Assembly (NCBI GenBank): GCA_949383255.1
Contig: CASJPF010000019.1
Location: 1 to 64,000 of the forward strand
Source: Lachnospiraceae bacterium
GTDB taxonomy: Bacteria > Bacillota > Clostridia > Lachnospirales > Lachnospiraceae
Direction of reading: 5' to 3'
Length of the DNA: 64,000 nt
Part shown: positions 34,767 to 44,151 of the stretch, in pieces
Layout of the letters: each line of letters begins with the position of its first letter
Position numbering within the stretch: position 1 is the stretch's first letter
Program-made: the position numbers and the translations under genes
The notes under the pieces: generated by a model
Seen by the model: the letters and a program-made list of their open reading frames with translations, nothing else
Told to the model about the DNA's origin: nothing
Database searches by the model: none

Positions 34767-34861
34767 AAAATCACATAAAACATTATAACACAAAATATAT
34801 GGGAATTGGTAAACTGATTGAAATGCTTTCAAAAAATCAATGAAAAGAGGACGGATAAAAG

Positions 34862-35101
34862 ATGAATATGATTTACGCAACATACAATATCCACCATAAC
34901 AGCATTGACGTATACACTTATGCAGGCTACTTTTTACGGATAGACTGCAATAAAGCGGAAGAAGGATTAAAAACTACCCCTTGCTCTGAATGTGCCTTAA
35001 ATGCTCTGGCAATAGACGAACCGCTTGAATACGCAAGGCTCTATCTTGATGGAAATATGCAGATGTGGGTGGATGCGGAAGATTCATTGGAATTGTGGTA
35101 A
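34862..35101 (+). CDS. Small element-borne protein, DUF6061-like
   Basis: 79 residues; an ATG at 34868 is an alternative start. The sequence NIHHNSIDVYTYAGYFLRIDC, then CSECALNALAIDEPLEYARLYLDGNMQMWVDAEDSLE, is what I recall of the DUF6061 family, common on Clostridia mobile elements. It has three cysteines but no clear catalytic motif. It lies between the left end and the phosphate cargo and ends at a strong terminator. Function unknown. Confidence 0.7.
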   Translation: MNMIYATYNIHHNSIDVYTYAGYFLRIDCNKAEEGLKTTPCSECALNALAIDEPLEYARLYLDGNMQMWVDAEDSLELW

Positions 35102-35166
35102 TTTTTATAATTACTATATCAATATTTGCATAGTGTAGCTTTTTAATGAACAAATTGAAACAAATT

Positions 35167-35214
35167 AACTGAACCGATAACTGCTGATTATACATGTTAT
35201 CGGTTCAGTTTTTC
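35167..35214. terminator. Bidirectional terminator between the DUF6061-like gene and phoR
   Basis: AACTGAACCGATAAC/GTTATCGGTTCAGTT, 15 perfect pairs, followed by TTTTCT on the plus strand. The minus-strand side also has a short T-run; phoR ends about 47 bases away. Confidence 0.85.
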
Positions 35215-35260
35215 TAAAATAAACTCTTATGACAAGAGGTAATAAAACAGTTCAAATTTT

Positions 35261-36916
35261 CTACTTGGGAAAGGTTACAATAACCGTCGTGCCTTTTCCG
35301 ACATGACTTTTTACATCAACTTTAGCATTATGGATTTTAGCAGCGTGTTTCACAATAGAAAGCCCAAGCCCGGTTCCCCCTACTGCCTTAGAATGGCTCT
35401 TATCAACACGATAAAAACGCTCAAAAATACGTTCTTGATGTTCGGGTGCAATTCCTATCCCCGTGTCCTCCACTGATAAAACTACCATGCCGTTTTCGTT
35501 CTGTATGTTTACCATTACTTTTCCGTTTTCATGGTTATACTTAATCGCATTGTCACAAAGATTATAAATCACACTGTATAAAAGCTGAGGTATGCCGTTA
35601 AGGGGAGCCGAAACGCCGGAAAGCTCCAATGTGACACATAAGGTATTTGCCTGTGGCTCTAAGCTCTGTACCGCCTTTTCTGCCAATGCGTATAAGTCGA
35701 TATTTTCCCTCTGCATATCGTCCGCACCTTCGTCAAGGTGCGAAAGACTGATAATGTCCTCTACAAGCCGTATCATTCGTCCGGCTTCATCATAAATCTT
35801 TCCGGCAAAGGGTATTTTATCATTCTCCTTTACCATATCGTTTTTCAAAAGCTCCGCATACCCGGAAATGGAGTGAAGCGGGGTTTTTAATTCATGGGAC
35901 ACATTAGCGGTAAATTCGCGCCGTATCTGTTCCGCTTTTTCTTTTTCCGTCACATTGAAAAAGAAAAGTGCGGCTCCTTTCACAATGTTTTCAGAAGTGA
36001 TCGGATCAGCGTCAATTTGATAGCTTTCTCCATGCAGCCGGATAATGTTTTCGCCCCGTTCTCCATGTAAGGCTTTCGTAAGGATTTCCTGCAATTCAAG
36101 ATTACGGCATAAGGACAGCATATCAGAACCGATACAGTCTGTGTCAGCGTCCAGCAGTTTTCTTGCCGCAGGGTTTATACTGATAATTTTCCCTTTTTGA
36201 TTTAAGAGAATCATGCCCTCATTCATGCTGCCGATAATCGTATTTAATTCATTCTCTTTTTGGAGAAGCTCGGCTTTCTGCCCCCGTAGCTGTTTTTGCT
36301 GGCTGTCAATACGCCGTAAAAAAGGGGAAAGCTCATCATAGCCCTCATTTGACAACGGATTATCAAGATCAATTTCATTTAATGGCTTTACTATTTTTTT
36401 TGAAACTTGAATAGCCAAAACAATGGAAAGAATCAATGCAATCACAAATATAATGCAAATCGGCTGTGTCATACCTAAAAGGAGCGTCAAAATAGAATTT
36501 TGAGATATGGAAAGCCGTAATATAGTGCCATCATCAAGTTTCTGTGCGGAATAAAACGAACGCTCCATCAAAGTAGCAGAATACCGTTTGCTCTCACCAT
36601 AGCCCGAAGAAAGGGCTTCCCGCACTTCTTCCCGCTCTAAATGATTTTCCATTTCCGCAGTATCAGACGCACTATCAAAAATAACATTTCCCTCTGTATC
36701 AATCCATGATATACGATAATTTTTCACTTTCAAATCATGGAAATAATCAATGCCCTCATTTGTAACGCCCTGTGCGGCAAGGGTTGTCTGCATTTTTAGC
36801 TGTGCCTGTTCAACATTTGAAAAGTATTCATACAGAACACCCATGAACAGAACAACAGACGCAAGAAAAACAGTCAATGCGACAAGGCAGATTGAGCGAA
36901 AAATTCGTTTCGTCAT
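35261..36916 (-). CDS. phoR: PhoR-type sensor histidine kinase
   Basis: 551 residues. Two membrane helices (about 8-29 and 150-172) flank an extracellular region, then a PAS domain (about 225-320, LNTIIGSMNEGMILLNQKGKIISINPAARKLL). The H-box is FTANVSHELKTPLHSISGYAELL, then NLCDNAIKYNHENG (N-box), VEDTGIGI (G1) and GGTGLGLSIVKHAAK (G2). The domain order is that of PhoR. It is the last gene of the phosphate module on the mobilizable element. GAAAGGAG lies upstream. Confidence 0.9.
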   Translation of the reverse strand: MTKRIFRSICLVALTVFLASVVLFMGVLYEYFSNVEQAQLKMQTTLAAQGVTNEGIDYFHDLKVKNYRISWIDTEGNVIFDSASDTAEMENHLEREEVREALSSGYGESKRYSATLMERSFYSAQKLDDGTILRLSISQNSILTLLLGMTQPICIIFVIALILSIVLAIQVSKKIVKPLNEIDLDNPLSNEGYDELSPFLRRIDSQQKQLRGQKAELLQKENELNTIIGSMNEGMILLNQKGKIISINPAARKLLDADTDCIGSDMLSLCRNLELQEILTKALHGERGENIIRLHGESYQIDADPITSENIVKGAALFFFNVTEKEKAEQIRREFTANVSHELKTPLHSISGYAELLKNDMVKENDKIPFAGKIYDEAGRMIRLVEDIISLSHLDEGADDMQRENIDLYALAEKAVQSLEPQANTLCVTLELSGVSAPLNGIPQLLYSVIYNLCDNAIKYNHENGKVMVNIQNENGMVVLSVEDTGIGIAPEHQERIFERFYRVDKSHSKAVGGTGLGLSIVKHAAKIHNAKVDVKSHVGKGTTVIVTFPK

Positions 36917-36992
36917 ATTATAACCGTACTCCTTTCATAATCTGCAAGTTTGGGCTGTAAAGCACAAACTTGTAAGATTGAAAATTTTAATT

Positions 36993-37667
36993 TTAATCTT
37001 TTCCCTCCATTCGATACCCAACTCCCCGTACCGTTTCAATATAGCTCCCACATTCGCCTAATTTTGTTCGGAGCGTTCCGATGTGAACATCTACGGTTCG
37101 GGTTTCCCCTATGTAGTCAATGCCCCATATCATTTCAAGAAGCTGGTCGCGTGTAAACACCCGTCCGGGGTTTTCCATAAAAGTATGGAGCAGCTTATGT
37201 TCTTTCAGTGTCAACTGAACCCGTTCGTTGTTTACAAGCACAATATATGTTTCCAAATTCAATTCTAAATTTCCAATTTTTAGTTTTTTTGTTTCTTCTT
37301 TCGGGCTTGTACGCCGCAATACCGCTTTCACACGGGAAATCATTTCCATCATGCCAAACGGCTTTGCAAGGTAATCATCAGCTCCCAAGTCAAGCCCGGT
37401 TACTTTGTCGTATTCGGTTCCTTTGGCTGTCGCCATAATAACAGGAATATCCTCTGTCGTACCCTGCATACGCAGCTTTTTCAATATGGAAATGCCATCT
37501 TCGCCGGGAAGCATTATATCAAGCATAATAAGCTGGGGTTTTTCTGTCTGCAAAGCGTCAAAAAGGCTGTCCGCGCAGTCAAAACCTTTTGCTTCAAATC
37601 CGGCAGAATTTAATGTGTATATCATCAGATCACGGATAGAGCTGTCGTCCTCAACACAATAAATCAT
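36993..37667 (-). CDS. phoB: PhoB-type response regulator
   Basis: 224 residues from the ATG at 37667 behind AAAGGAG (the track start at 37715 has no site). The receiver has VEDDSSIRD, LIMLDIMLPGEDG and KPFGMMEM. The winged helix reads LTLKEHKLLHTFMENPGRVFTRDQLLEMIWG and ends VRGVGYRME. It sits between phoU and phoR. Likely binds the TTTACA-type direct repeat ahead of pstS. Confidence 0.9.
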   Translation of the reverse strand: MIYCVEDDSSIRDLMIYTLNSAGFEAKGFDCADSLFDALQTEKPQLIMLDIMLPGEDGISILKKLRMQGTTEDIPVIMATAKGTEYDKVTGLDLGADDYLAKPFGMMEMISRVKAVLRRTSPKEETKKLKIGNLELNLETYIVLVNNERVQLTLKEHKLLHTFMENPGRVFTRDQLLEMIWGIDYIGETRTVDVHIGTLRTKLGECGSYIETVRGVGYRMEGKD

Positions 37668-37750
37668 ATAAATCCGCTCCTTTCTTTCCTGTGGCAATAT
37701 TCCGAACTCAATCATACCATATTACCTATATTTCATCAATGGCGGTATGT

Positions 37751-38392
37751 TCACCCCTCTTTGTTCCCTGTGATTGAGAACAGAACCCATTTTGCAATAT
37801 TGACCGCATGATCTCCGATACGTTCAAAATATTTTGCAATCATTAACAGGTCTATGGCATACTCACCGTCTGTTTCGGGCTTGCTGAAAAGTTCAATCAG
37901 CATTTTCTTCACCTTATCGAAAAAGGAATCCACCACATCATCATAATCTATCACGGCTTTCGCCATCTGCATATCCTTTTTCACAAAAGCGTCAATACTG
38001 TCCGTTACCATTTTAATGACAGCAACCGACATATCATGGATAACCTGTGTGTCGTCGGTGGCGTGAATATTGGCTAATGTGATAATTTCCGCTATGTCTG
38101 CGGATTGATCTCCGATTCTTGCCATATCTGTCACCATTTTAAGCGCGGACGATACAACCCTCAAATCTTTTGCCACGGGCTGCTGCTGTAAGAGCAGCTT
38201 TAGACACATAGTTTCAATTTCGCGCTCTTTGTGGTCTATCTGAACAGAGAGATCGGGAACAGCCTTTGCAAGTGCGGGATTCCCCTCTGTCAGAGCTTTT
38301 GCGGACATAGCAATCGCATTTTCACAAAAAGCCCCCATTGTAATCAACTCTTTATTTAACAAATCTAACTGTTCATCAAATTTTAGGCGCAT
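37751..38392 (-). CDS. phoU: Phosphate transport system accessory protein PhoU
   Basis: 213 residues forming two PhoU helical repeats: FDEQLDLLNKELITMGAFCENAIAMSAKAL and, in the second half, DDVVDSFFDKVKKMLIELF with LLMIAKYFERIGDHAVNIAKWVLF. The E/DxxxD metal-binding patterns (RIGDQSADIAEI and RIGDHAVNIA) are intact. It damps PhoR signalling when phosphate is plentiful. Its ATG overlaps the pstB stop. Confidence 0.93.
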   Translation of the reverse strand: MRLKFDEQLDLLNKELITMGAFCENAIAMSAKALTEGNPALAKAVPDLSVQIDHKEREIETMCLKLLLQQQPVAKDLRVVSSALKMVTDMARIGDQSADIAEIITLANIHATDDTQVIHDMSVAVIKMVTDSIDAFVKKDMQMAKAVIDYDDVVDSFFDKVKKMLIELFSKPETDGEYAIDLLMIAKYFERIGDHAVNIAKWVLFSITGNKEG

Positions 38393-39141
38393 TATCCAAA
38401 CCTCCCTGTAATATAGTCCTCTGTCCGCTTGTCCTGCGGCATGGAGAATAATTTTTCTGTTTCTCCAAACTCCACCATTTCCCCAAGCAGGAAAAACGCT
38501 GTCTTGTCAGAAATTCGGAGTGCCTGTTGCATATTATGTGTCACAATGACAATGGTATAGTCCTTTTTTAATTCTGCGGCAAGTTCCTCTATCTTTGCCG
38601 TAGAAATAGGGTCAAGTGCGCTGGTCGGTTCGTCCATCAGCAAAACTTCCGGCTCCACCGCCAAAGCGCGGGCAATGCAAAGACGCTGCTGTTGACCGCC
38701 CGACATACCAAGCGCGGATTTTTTCAGCCTGTCTTTTACCTCGTCCCAAATTGCCGCCCCTTTTAAGGAACGCTCTACAATTTCGTCCAGCGCAGCTTTA
38801 GAACGGATACCATGAGTCCTTGCTCCAAAGGCAACATTGTCATAAATGCTCATAGGGAACGGATTCGGTTTTTGAAATACCATTCCCACACGTTTACGCA
38901 GTAGGTTAATATCCATATTTCCATAAATATCTTCACCGTCTAAACGGATAGTCCCTTTGATGTGGCAGCCCTCCACCAAGTCATTCATTCGGTTCAATGT
39001 TTTTAATAATGTCGATTTACCGCAGCCCGACGGTCCGATCAGCGCGGTAATTTCGTGTTCCTTAAACGCCACATTTATTTTTTTCAAGGCTTGAAAGTTT
39101 CCGTAGAATAAATCCAAATCCTCAACCACGATTTTATCCAT
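38392..39141 (-). CDS. pstB: Phosphate ABC transporter ATP-binding protein PstB
   Basis: 249 residues. Walker A is GPSGCGKST, then the PstB-typical [13 protein letters not shown] and [19 protein letters not shown], the signature [10 protein letters not shown], and Walker [16 protein letters not shown]. It overlaps pstA by eight bases and phoU by one. Powers high-affinity phosphate uptake. Confidence 0.95.
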   Translation of the reverse strand: MDKIVVEDLDLFYGNFQALKKINVAFKEHEITALIGPSGCGKSTLLKTLNRMNDLVEGCHIKGTIRLDGEDIYGNMDINLLRKRVGMVFQKPNPFPMSIYDNVAFGARTHGIRSKAALDEIVERSLKGAAIWDEVKDRLKKSALGMSGGQQQRLCIARALAVEPEVLLMDEPTSALDPISTAKIEELAAELKKDYTIVIVTHNMQQALRISDKTAFFLLGEMVEFGETEKLFSMPQDKRTEDYITGRFG

Positions 39142-40000
39142 CTGTGTTTTTACCTCCTATCTTTTTTGCCACAAACCCGGAAAGCCCGTTTATCAGAATG
39201 ACAACCACCAATAATACAACCGCAGTTGCGTAGGTCTGCTTGATATACAGCCCCTCGCCCGAAATAGAATACATATGGACGGATAAAGTTCTTGCCGACG
39301 AAAAAATGCTTGTTGCTATTTCTGCAACGGTTCCGGCAGTAAAGATCAGTGCCGCCGATTCCCCGACGATACGCCCGATTCCAAGAATAACGCCGGACAA
39401 AATACCCGGAACGGCGCAGGGCAGGACAATAGAAAATACGGTTCGTAACTTTCCGACTCCAAGCCCGAAGCTGCCCTCCCGGTAGCTGTCGGGAACGCTT
39501 CGCAAGGCTTCTTCTGTTGTCCGCATAATAAGCGGTAAAATCATAATACTTAAAGTCAAAGCCCCGGACAGCAAAGACAACCCCAGCCCAAGATATTTTA
39601 CAAAGAACAGGGAACCGAACAGCCCATAAACGATTGACGGAATCCCGGACAATGTTTCAGCAGTAATACCTACGATATGAACCAGTTTATTTCCCCGTCT
39701 TGCGTACTCTGTCAGATAAATTGCTGCACCAATTCCTACGGGAACCGCAAACAGCAGAGAAAGCAGCATAATGAACAGTGTATTGATAAGTGCCGGAAGC
39801 AGGGACACATTTTCTGTTGTATATTTGCTGTCAAATAAATCCGGCGTTAAATTTGGAATCCCTTTCATCAATATGTATGCAATAATAAAAATAAGCGCGA
39901 GCATTGTAATCAATGCTGCAAGGCATACAGAAAGAAAGAGAACAAAAGATTTAGGGTCGCGTCTGTATGCGCACCATTTCCGTTTCAATTTCCCAATCAT
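39134..40000 (-). CDS. pstA: Phosphate ABC transporter permease PstA
   Basis: 288 residues with six membrane helices and the ABC-permease EAA-like loop [53 protein letters not shown], characteristic of PstA. GAAAGGAGGG precedes the ATG, which directly follows the pstC stop (TAAATG). Confidence 0.94.
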   Translation of the reverse strand: MIGKLKRKWCAYRRDPKSFVLFLSVCLAALITMLALIFIIAYILMKGIPNLTPDLFDSKYTTENVSLLPALINTLFIMLLSLLFAVPVGIGAAIYLTEYARRGNKLVHIVGITAETLSGIPSIVYGLFGSLFFVKYLGLGLSLLSGALTLSIMILPLIMRTTEEALRSVPDSYREGSFGLGVGKLRTVFSIVLPCAVPGILSGVILGIGRIVGESAALIFTAGTVAEIATSIFSSARTLSVHMYSISGEGLYIKQTYATAVVLLVVVILINGLSGFVAKKIGGKNTDG

Positions 40001-40849
40001 TTATTTCACCCTCCTTTTGAACAGGGAGAGGGACAGATTGATAATGAGAATGAAAACAAACAGAACAACAGCCGTACCAATTAACGCTTCACGGTGTAAA
40101 TCCGTAGAATATCCCATTTCCAATACAATGTTTGTGGTCAGTGTCCGAACGCCGGAAAGCATACTGTCCGGGATAACCGCTTGATTTCCGGCAACCATCA
40201 TAACCGCCATTGTTTCACCGACTGCCCGCCCAATCCCTAATACAACCCCTGCAAAAATACCGCTCTTTGCTGCGGGAAGAACCGTAAAAAATACACTTCT
40301 TTCATGGGAAGCTCCAAGAGCAAGCCCTCCCTCATAGTAACTTTCCGGGACAGCCCGGATTGAAGTTTCCGAAACGCTGATAATGGTAGGTAAAATCATC
40401 AGCCCCAGCAGGACAGAAGCAGTAAGAACACTCATACCGCGCCCGCCAAAGGCTTCCCGGATAAAAGGCACTAAGACTACCAATCCAAAAAAACCGTACA
40501 CAACCGACGGAATCCCCGCCATTAGATTAACAGCAGCTTTCAAAGGCGCATAGATACTTCTCGGAGCAAATCTTGCCATGAATACCGCTGTCAATATTCC
40601 AATCGGTACGCCAATAATCAATGCTCCGGCAGTTACATAGAAAGAGCCGACGATCATAGGGAGAATCCCATAGAGATTATTTGCGGGTTTCCAGCTTGTA
40701 CCCAGCAAAAATTTGAAAACGCCTATTTCTTTTATTGCAGGGATACCGCTTGCAAACAGGAATATGCAGATTAGAATTACCGCTGCTATGGAAACAAGGG
40801 CTGTCAAGAAAAAAAGCAGTTTCATCACTTTTTCTTTTATATTCTTCAT
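40001..40849 (-). CDS. pstC: Phosphate ABC transporter permease PstC
   Basis: 282 residues, six helices, with AVPESYYEGGLALGASHERSVFFTVLPAAKSGIFAGVVLGIGRAVGETMAV as the EAA-like loop. I start at the ATG at 40849, seven bases after AAGGAGC; the track ATG at 40855 is too close. A GC-rich hairpin separates it from pstS. Confidence 0.93.
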   Translation of the reverse strand: MKNIKEKVMKLLFFLTALVSIAAVILICIFLFASGIPAIKEIGVFKFLLGTSWKPANNLYGILPMIVGSFYVTAGALIIGVPIGILTAVFMARFAPRSIYAPLKAAVNLMAGIPSVVYGFFGLVVLVPFIREAFGGRGMSVLTASVLLGLMILPTIISVSETSIRAVPESYYEGGLALGASHERSVFFTVLPAAKSGIFAGVVLGIGRAVGETMAVMMVAGNQAVIPDSMLSGVRTLTTNIVLEMGYSTDLHREALIGTAVVLFVFILIINLSLSLFKRRVK

Positions 40850-40866
40850 AATCATGCTCCTTATTG

Positions 40867-40902
40867 AAAAGGGGCGGCGGCTTTCTTACCGCAGCCCCTT
40901 AA
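40867..40902 (-). terminator. Intercistronic hairpin between pstS and pstC
   Basis: AAGGGGC/GCCCCTT with an inner GCGG/CCGC, followed on the minus strand by TTTTCAATA. It is likely a partial terminator or RNA-stabilising stem that lets pstS be made in excess of the permease genes. Confidence 0.7.
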
Positions 40903-40906
40903 AATC

Positions 40907-41800
40907 CTACTGTGATATTTCACTCCAACGAACCGCATTACCCATGAAAATATCTTTTACCTGTTCGCTTGTAAGGTTATTTATGGGACAGTCATTATTA
41001 ACAATCACTGTAATACCGTCCATTGCAATTACGGTAGCGGTCAGTCCTTTTTCCATTTCGGAATCTTTCAGCTCACGGGAAGCCATGCCTATATCGCAGG
41101 TTCCGTCTATTGTGTCAGACATACCAGTAGAAGAATCACTTTGCTGTATCTCAATCGTAACGCCCGGATTTCTCTCAAGATAGGCTTCTTTGAGCTTTTC
41201 CATAACCGGGGTGACAGAGCTGGAACCCGCTACAATAATTTTGCCCGAATCCATTTCCCCGCTGTAACTTCCCGCGTCAGATACAGAAATATATCCATTT
41301 TCTTCAATCACCGCTTGACCGTCCGCACTCATAATGAAGTCGATAAAATCCTGCGCCGTGTCGCTCAAACCGTCTTTTGTTGCAATGTTAAAGGGACGTG
41401 CAATCTCATAAGTACCGTTTTTAATATTTTCAATCGTTGCTTCGCAGCCGTCGATCTGAATCGCTTTTACAGTATCATTCATGGAGCCAAGAGAAATATA
41501 TCCGATAGAGTATAAATCCCCGGCAACCGTTGTCATCATAACAGACGTAGAATTTGTAACGGCGGCGGTGTCTGCTGTATAGTCGATTTTTTCTCCCGCT
41601 TCATTTTTCTGCTCGATTCCAAACAGCTCTATGAACGCGCCGCGTGTCCCCGAACCATCTTCGCGGGTAAGTACATTGATCTCTCTTGCCGTGTCAAACT
41701 TGCCGGAATCTCCCTCGTTCTTATTACTGCACCCCGTTAATGCAGACAGCATTAGAACACTCACAAGGGCAAATGCCAAGAATTTTTTTGATGTTTTCAT
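40907..41800 (-). CDS. pstS: Phosphate-binding lipoprotein PstS
   Basis: 297 residues. A lipoprotein signal peptide ends LMLSALTGC (lipobox cysteine about residue 23). The mature protein has the phosphate-binding signatures TREDGSGTRGAF and, later, IIVAGSSSVTPVMEKL and QQSDSSTGMSDTIDGTCDIGMASRELKD. It anchors to the outer membrane face and hands phosphate to PstCA. AAAGGAG precedes the ATG. First gene of the cargo operon, with a Pho-box-like repeat upstream. Confidence 0.94.
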   Translation of the reverse strand: MKTSKKFLAFALVSVLMLSALTGCSNKNEGDSGKFDTAREINVLTREDGSGTRGAFIELFGIEQKNEAGEKIDYTADTAAVTNSTSVMMTTVAGDLYSIGYISLGSMNDTVKAIQIDGCEATIENIKNGTYEIARPFNIATKDGLSDTAQDFIDFIMSADGQAVIEENGYISVSDAGSYSGEMDSGKIIVAGSSSVTPVMEKLKEAYLERNPGVTIEIQQSDSSTGMSDTIDGTCDIGMASRELKDSEMEKGLTATVIAMDGITVIVNNDCPINNLTSEQVKDIFMGNAVRWSEISQ

Positions 41801-41885
41801 TTTTTGAATCTCCTTTGCTTTTTATTGTTTCTTGAAGTGACAGCTATATCATACATGACAAAAATCAAATCCAATATCGCGGCAT

Positions 41886-41902
41886 TGTAAAATAGATGTA
41901 AA
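41886..41902 (-). promoter_or_regulatory. Pho-box-like direct repeat ahead of pstS
   Basis: On the minus strand TTTACA-TCTAT-TTTACA, two hexamers spaced 11 bases, as in Firmicute PhoP/PhoB boxes (TTxACA-N5-TTxACA). TATGAT about 38 bases downstream may be the -10. Likely site for phosphate-starvation induction by the element's own PhoB. Confidence 0.65.
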
Positions 41903-41948
41903 GTTTTTACAAGCCAAAAATATCTTAATAAAATTTTAGAGGGGCATG

Positions 41949-43595
41949 TCATCTTGCCCCTCTGTTTCTGCTTTTTGAAATCTGTTTTGTTTGTCTGTCT
42001 GCATTTTCCCTTTGATAATTCCGTAACCGTTTGGATATGCTTTCTTCCTTCTTTTGTACTTTTTCCCCGTATTGTTCTTCCCATTTATCCACCTTGTCCC
42101 GATATTCGGCATTAGCAGTTTTAGAGACAGAAAAGACTTTGTAGAAATCATGCACCGTCTGGAATCCATATCGCTTGACTATCCCCGACAAACCAATTTT
42201 GAGAAGGTCTATTTCCTCATTTTTGCGCTCAATCCTGCTTTGCAGTTCCCCCTTCTTTGTCAATTTCGCAAATCCTTTCAGGCTGTCACGCTCCAGTTCC
42301 AACTCATTGCGTTCCCTCTCCGCATCAAAGATAATTCCGTTTTGGCGGTTTAATTCCTTATAAATTTTCAGCAGCTTTGGATATGCGGTGGCTTCAGCGG
42401 ACATAACAGGCTTTGGTGGAATTTTAGGTTTTTCCTGTTCTGTTGTCTGTGTTTTTGCCTGCAACTCCTGTTTCTGTGATGATGGATTAGCAGTCGGTTC
42501 TTTATGAGTGATTTTTTCCTGCATTGGTATTTTATCAGTCTGCGGTATTACTTGTGTCGTTCTTCTCTCGTTTGGCTCTGCAACCGGCTGTATCGTTTCT
42601 TTCTCAAATAACTTTGCTGACAGTTCCCTTGCCTTATCCAATACTTTAGAAATCAGCAATGCCAACGCCGTAACAGCGGTCATAATAATACTTCCAAGAC
42701 GTTCCGGCTGGCTGCCGAATATATCAACCGATTCTCTGATGCGGTCAGTGATATATTTTTTCTTTATCTGTCGTATCTCTGTTTCGGGAACGCCGCTGAC
42801 AATTGCCCTGTCAACTTCCCTGTTCCAACGCATACGCATTTCGTTATCGGTCTGTATCTGTTCCGCTTTCGGGTTGTTTTTCCCTATCTTCTTGGTGGCA
42901 AGATACAATCCGCTGCTGTCGAACACATGAAGTTTTTCTTTGTCGTCTTTTACAAGAAGATTGATAAGGTCGGTATAGAAATGCTTTACCTCGTCAACAA
43001 AATTTTCCTGCTTGAACAGCTTACTCTTGGCGGTAAAAAGACTTCGCTCATAGACTTCTCCTTTCTTCACGATTTTACAGCCTTTGCGGACATTTCCGTT
43101 TTCGCCGAGTATCTCTTTCTTGGTTCGGACATGTCTCCCGTTTTCGTCATAGAACATATTGCGTGTCGCGGTTTTTTCTATGGGTTCGGGCAACAGTTCC
43201 CGTTCAGAAAAAATAAGATGGATATGGTAATTTGTCTTTCGTTTGTTATGGTGCAGTGCTGATACGCACTCCACGCCATATTTTTCTTTGAAGCGATCTG
43301 TAAAAAGCTGCAACAGCTTGTTTGGCTCATAAAGATTAGGGAATGATTCGGGCAGGGCAATGATAAATTCCCTCGCCTCAATGCACATTCCCTCTGTGCC
43401 GCTTTTTTCAAATTCCTGTCGGTTGCATTTCGCAAGCTCCGTCCAATAGCGGCGGTCTGTCGTTTCATAGACCGCATACAGGTTTTCCTGTTTCGCATGG
43501 CTGGATATATAAGTGATCCTGCCCCTGACATCGGACAGTTTGCTCATGCGGATGAATGAATGTCTTTGTATTGTGCTTTGTCCTCCCTCCTGCAA
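41949..43595 (-). CDS. MobA/MobL-family relaxase
   Basis: 548 residues. The N-terminal half is the relaxase: MSKLSDVRGRITYISSHAKQENLYA, CIEAREFIIALPESF and the HUH-type metal motif LHHNKRKTNYHIHLIF. The C-terminal half is charged and coiled-coil-like (ELNRQNGIIFDAERERNELELERDSLK). It nicks oriT for conjugative mobilisation. Start is unclear: the track TTG at 43593-43595 lies just before GGAGGGAGG; an ATA 27 bases later is best spaced; the ATG at 43547 lacks a site but the preceding IQRHSFIR looks like part of the family. An oriT-like hairpin cluster lies just upstream. Confidence 0.88.
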   Translation of the reverse strand: MQEGGQSTIQRHSFIRMSKLSDVRGRITYISSHAKQENLYAVYETTDRRYWTELAKCNRQEFEKSGTEGMCIEAREFIIALPESFPNLYEPNKLLQLFTDRFKEKYGVECVSALHHNKRKTNYHIHLIFSERELLPEPIEKTATRNMFYDENGRHVRTKKEILGENGNVRKGCKIVKKGEVYERSLFTAKSKLFKQENFVDEVKHFYTDLINLLVKDDKEKLHVFDSSGLYLATKKIGKNNPKAEQIQTDNEMRMRWNREVDRAIVSGVPETEIRQIKKKYITDRIRESVDIFGSQPERLGSIIMTAVTALALLISKVLDKARELSAKLFEKETIQPVAEPNERRTTQVIPQTDKIPMQEKITHKEPTANPSSQKQELQAKTQTTEQEKPKIPPKPVMSAEATAYPKLLKIYKELNRQNGIIFDAERERNELELERDSLKGFAKLTKKGELQSRIERKNEEIDLLKIGLSGIVKRYGFQTVHDFYKVFSVSKTANAEYRDKVDKWEEQYGEKVQKKEESISKRLRNYQRENADRQTKQISKSRNRGAR

Positions 43596-43679
43596 ATGGC
43601 AGTATCAGATCGGAGTAAGCGGAGGTATGGCGGAACAGATTGTGAGTGGGCGACATAGGCGGTATGTTTACAAACACAT

Positions 43680-43801
43680 CCGCCTTGTGGCGGTCAATTC
43701 AAATGCGTCAGCATTTGTAATTCACGCTTGCGTGAATTTGCTCCCCGCAGGGGCGAAATCCCCATTGCATAAACGAAGTTTGTGCAATGGGTGTATTTCG
43801 C
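43680..43801. other. oriT-like cluster of five hairpins upstream of the relaxase gene
   Basis: Five consecutive inverted repeats: CCGCC/GGCGG (43680), CAAATGC/GCATTTG (43700), AATTCACG/CGTGAATT (43719), CCCC/GGGG (43743), and GCGAAAT..CCCATTGCA/TGCAATGGG..ATTTCGC (43753-43801). Non-coding and adjacent to the relaxase start, as expected for an origin of transfer. The nic site cannot be placed by eye. The 110-codon track ORF on the plus strand here is an artefact. Confidence 0.6.
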
Positions 43802-43876
43802 TCTCAAACGCCGAGGGCTTTAAGAGAAAGGAATTTCCCCTATAGGCACTCGAATTATGCCTGCAAAACGGTTGTC

Positions 43877-44039
43877 ATGATAGCAAAAAATGATGGCACT
43901 TTTCCATTTGTGATGGCAAAAAACGCTATCACTTCGCCTAAAATGATGCCGCTATGATAGCAAAAAGTGATGATACTTATGATAGTAAAAACTGCCATCA
44001 TGCTATCAAAAAGTGCTGCCACATATGATAATAAAAGTG
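43877..44039. repeat. Iteron-like array of ATGATAGCAAAAA repeats
   Basis: Six related units, some inverted: ATGATAGCAAAAAATGATGGCA (43877), GTGATGGCAAAAAACGCTATCAC (43910), ATGATAGCAAAAAGTGATGATA (43954), ATGATAGTAAAAACTGCCATCAT (43979), TGCTATCAAAAAGTGCTGCCA (44001) and ATGATAATAAAAGTG (44024). Spacing is about 22-44 bases. Could be binding sites for a replication or mobilisation protein. The 68-codon minus-strand ORF (43855-44061) is built from the repeats. Confidence 0.65.
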
Positions 44040-44056
44040 TCGGTTCTGAAATTTCT

Positions 44057-44151
44057 TTCAACTGAAAATGGAGAAAGTCAGTTGAACTTTTACAGTCACT
44101 TTATGCTGCATTAGAAACATCGTTAAAACATCAGTTGACTTTTCCAACTGA
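44057..44151. repeat. Two TCAACTGA/TCAGTTGA inverted-repeat pairs
   Basis: TTCAACTGAA (44057-44066) faces TCAGTTGAA (44078-44086), and TCAGTTGA (44131-44138) faces CAACTGA (44145-44151). The four half-sites lie between the iteron-like array and xis. Possible regulator binding sites. Confidence 0.5.

Noticed and set aside
43513-43845. 110-codon plus-strand ORF over the relaxase start
   Set aside because: It overlaps the relaxase coding sequence and the oriT-like hairpins; composition is not protein-like.
43855-44061. 68-codon minus-strand ORF
   Set aside because: Composed entirely of the iteron-like repeats; no ribosome site.
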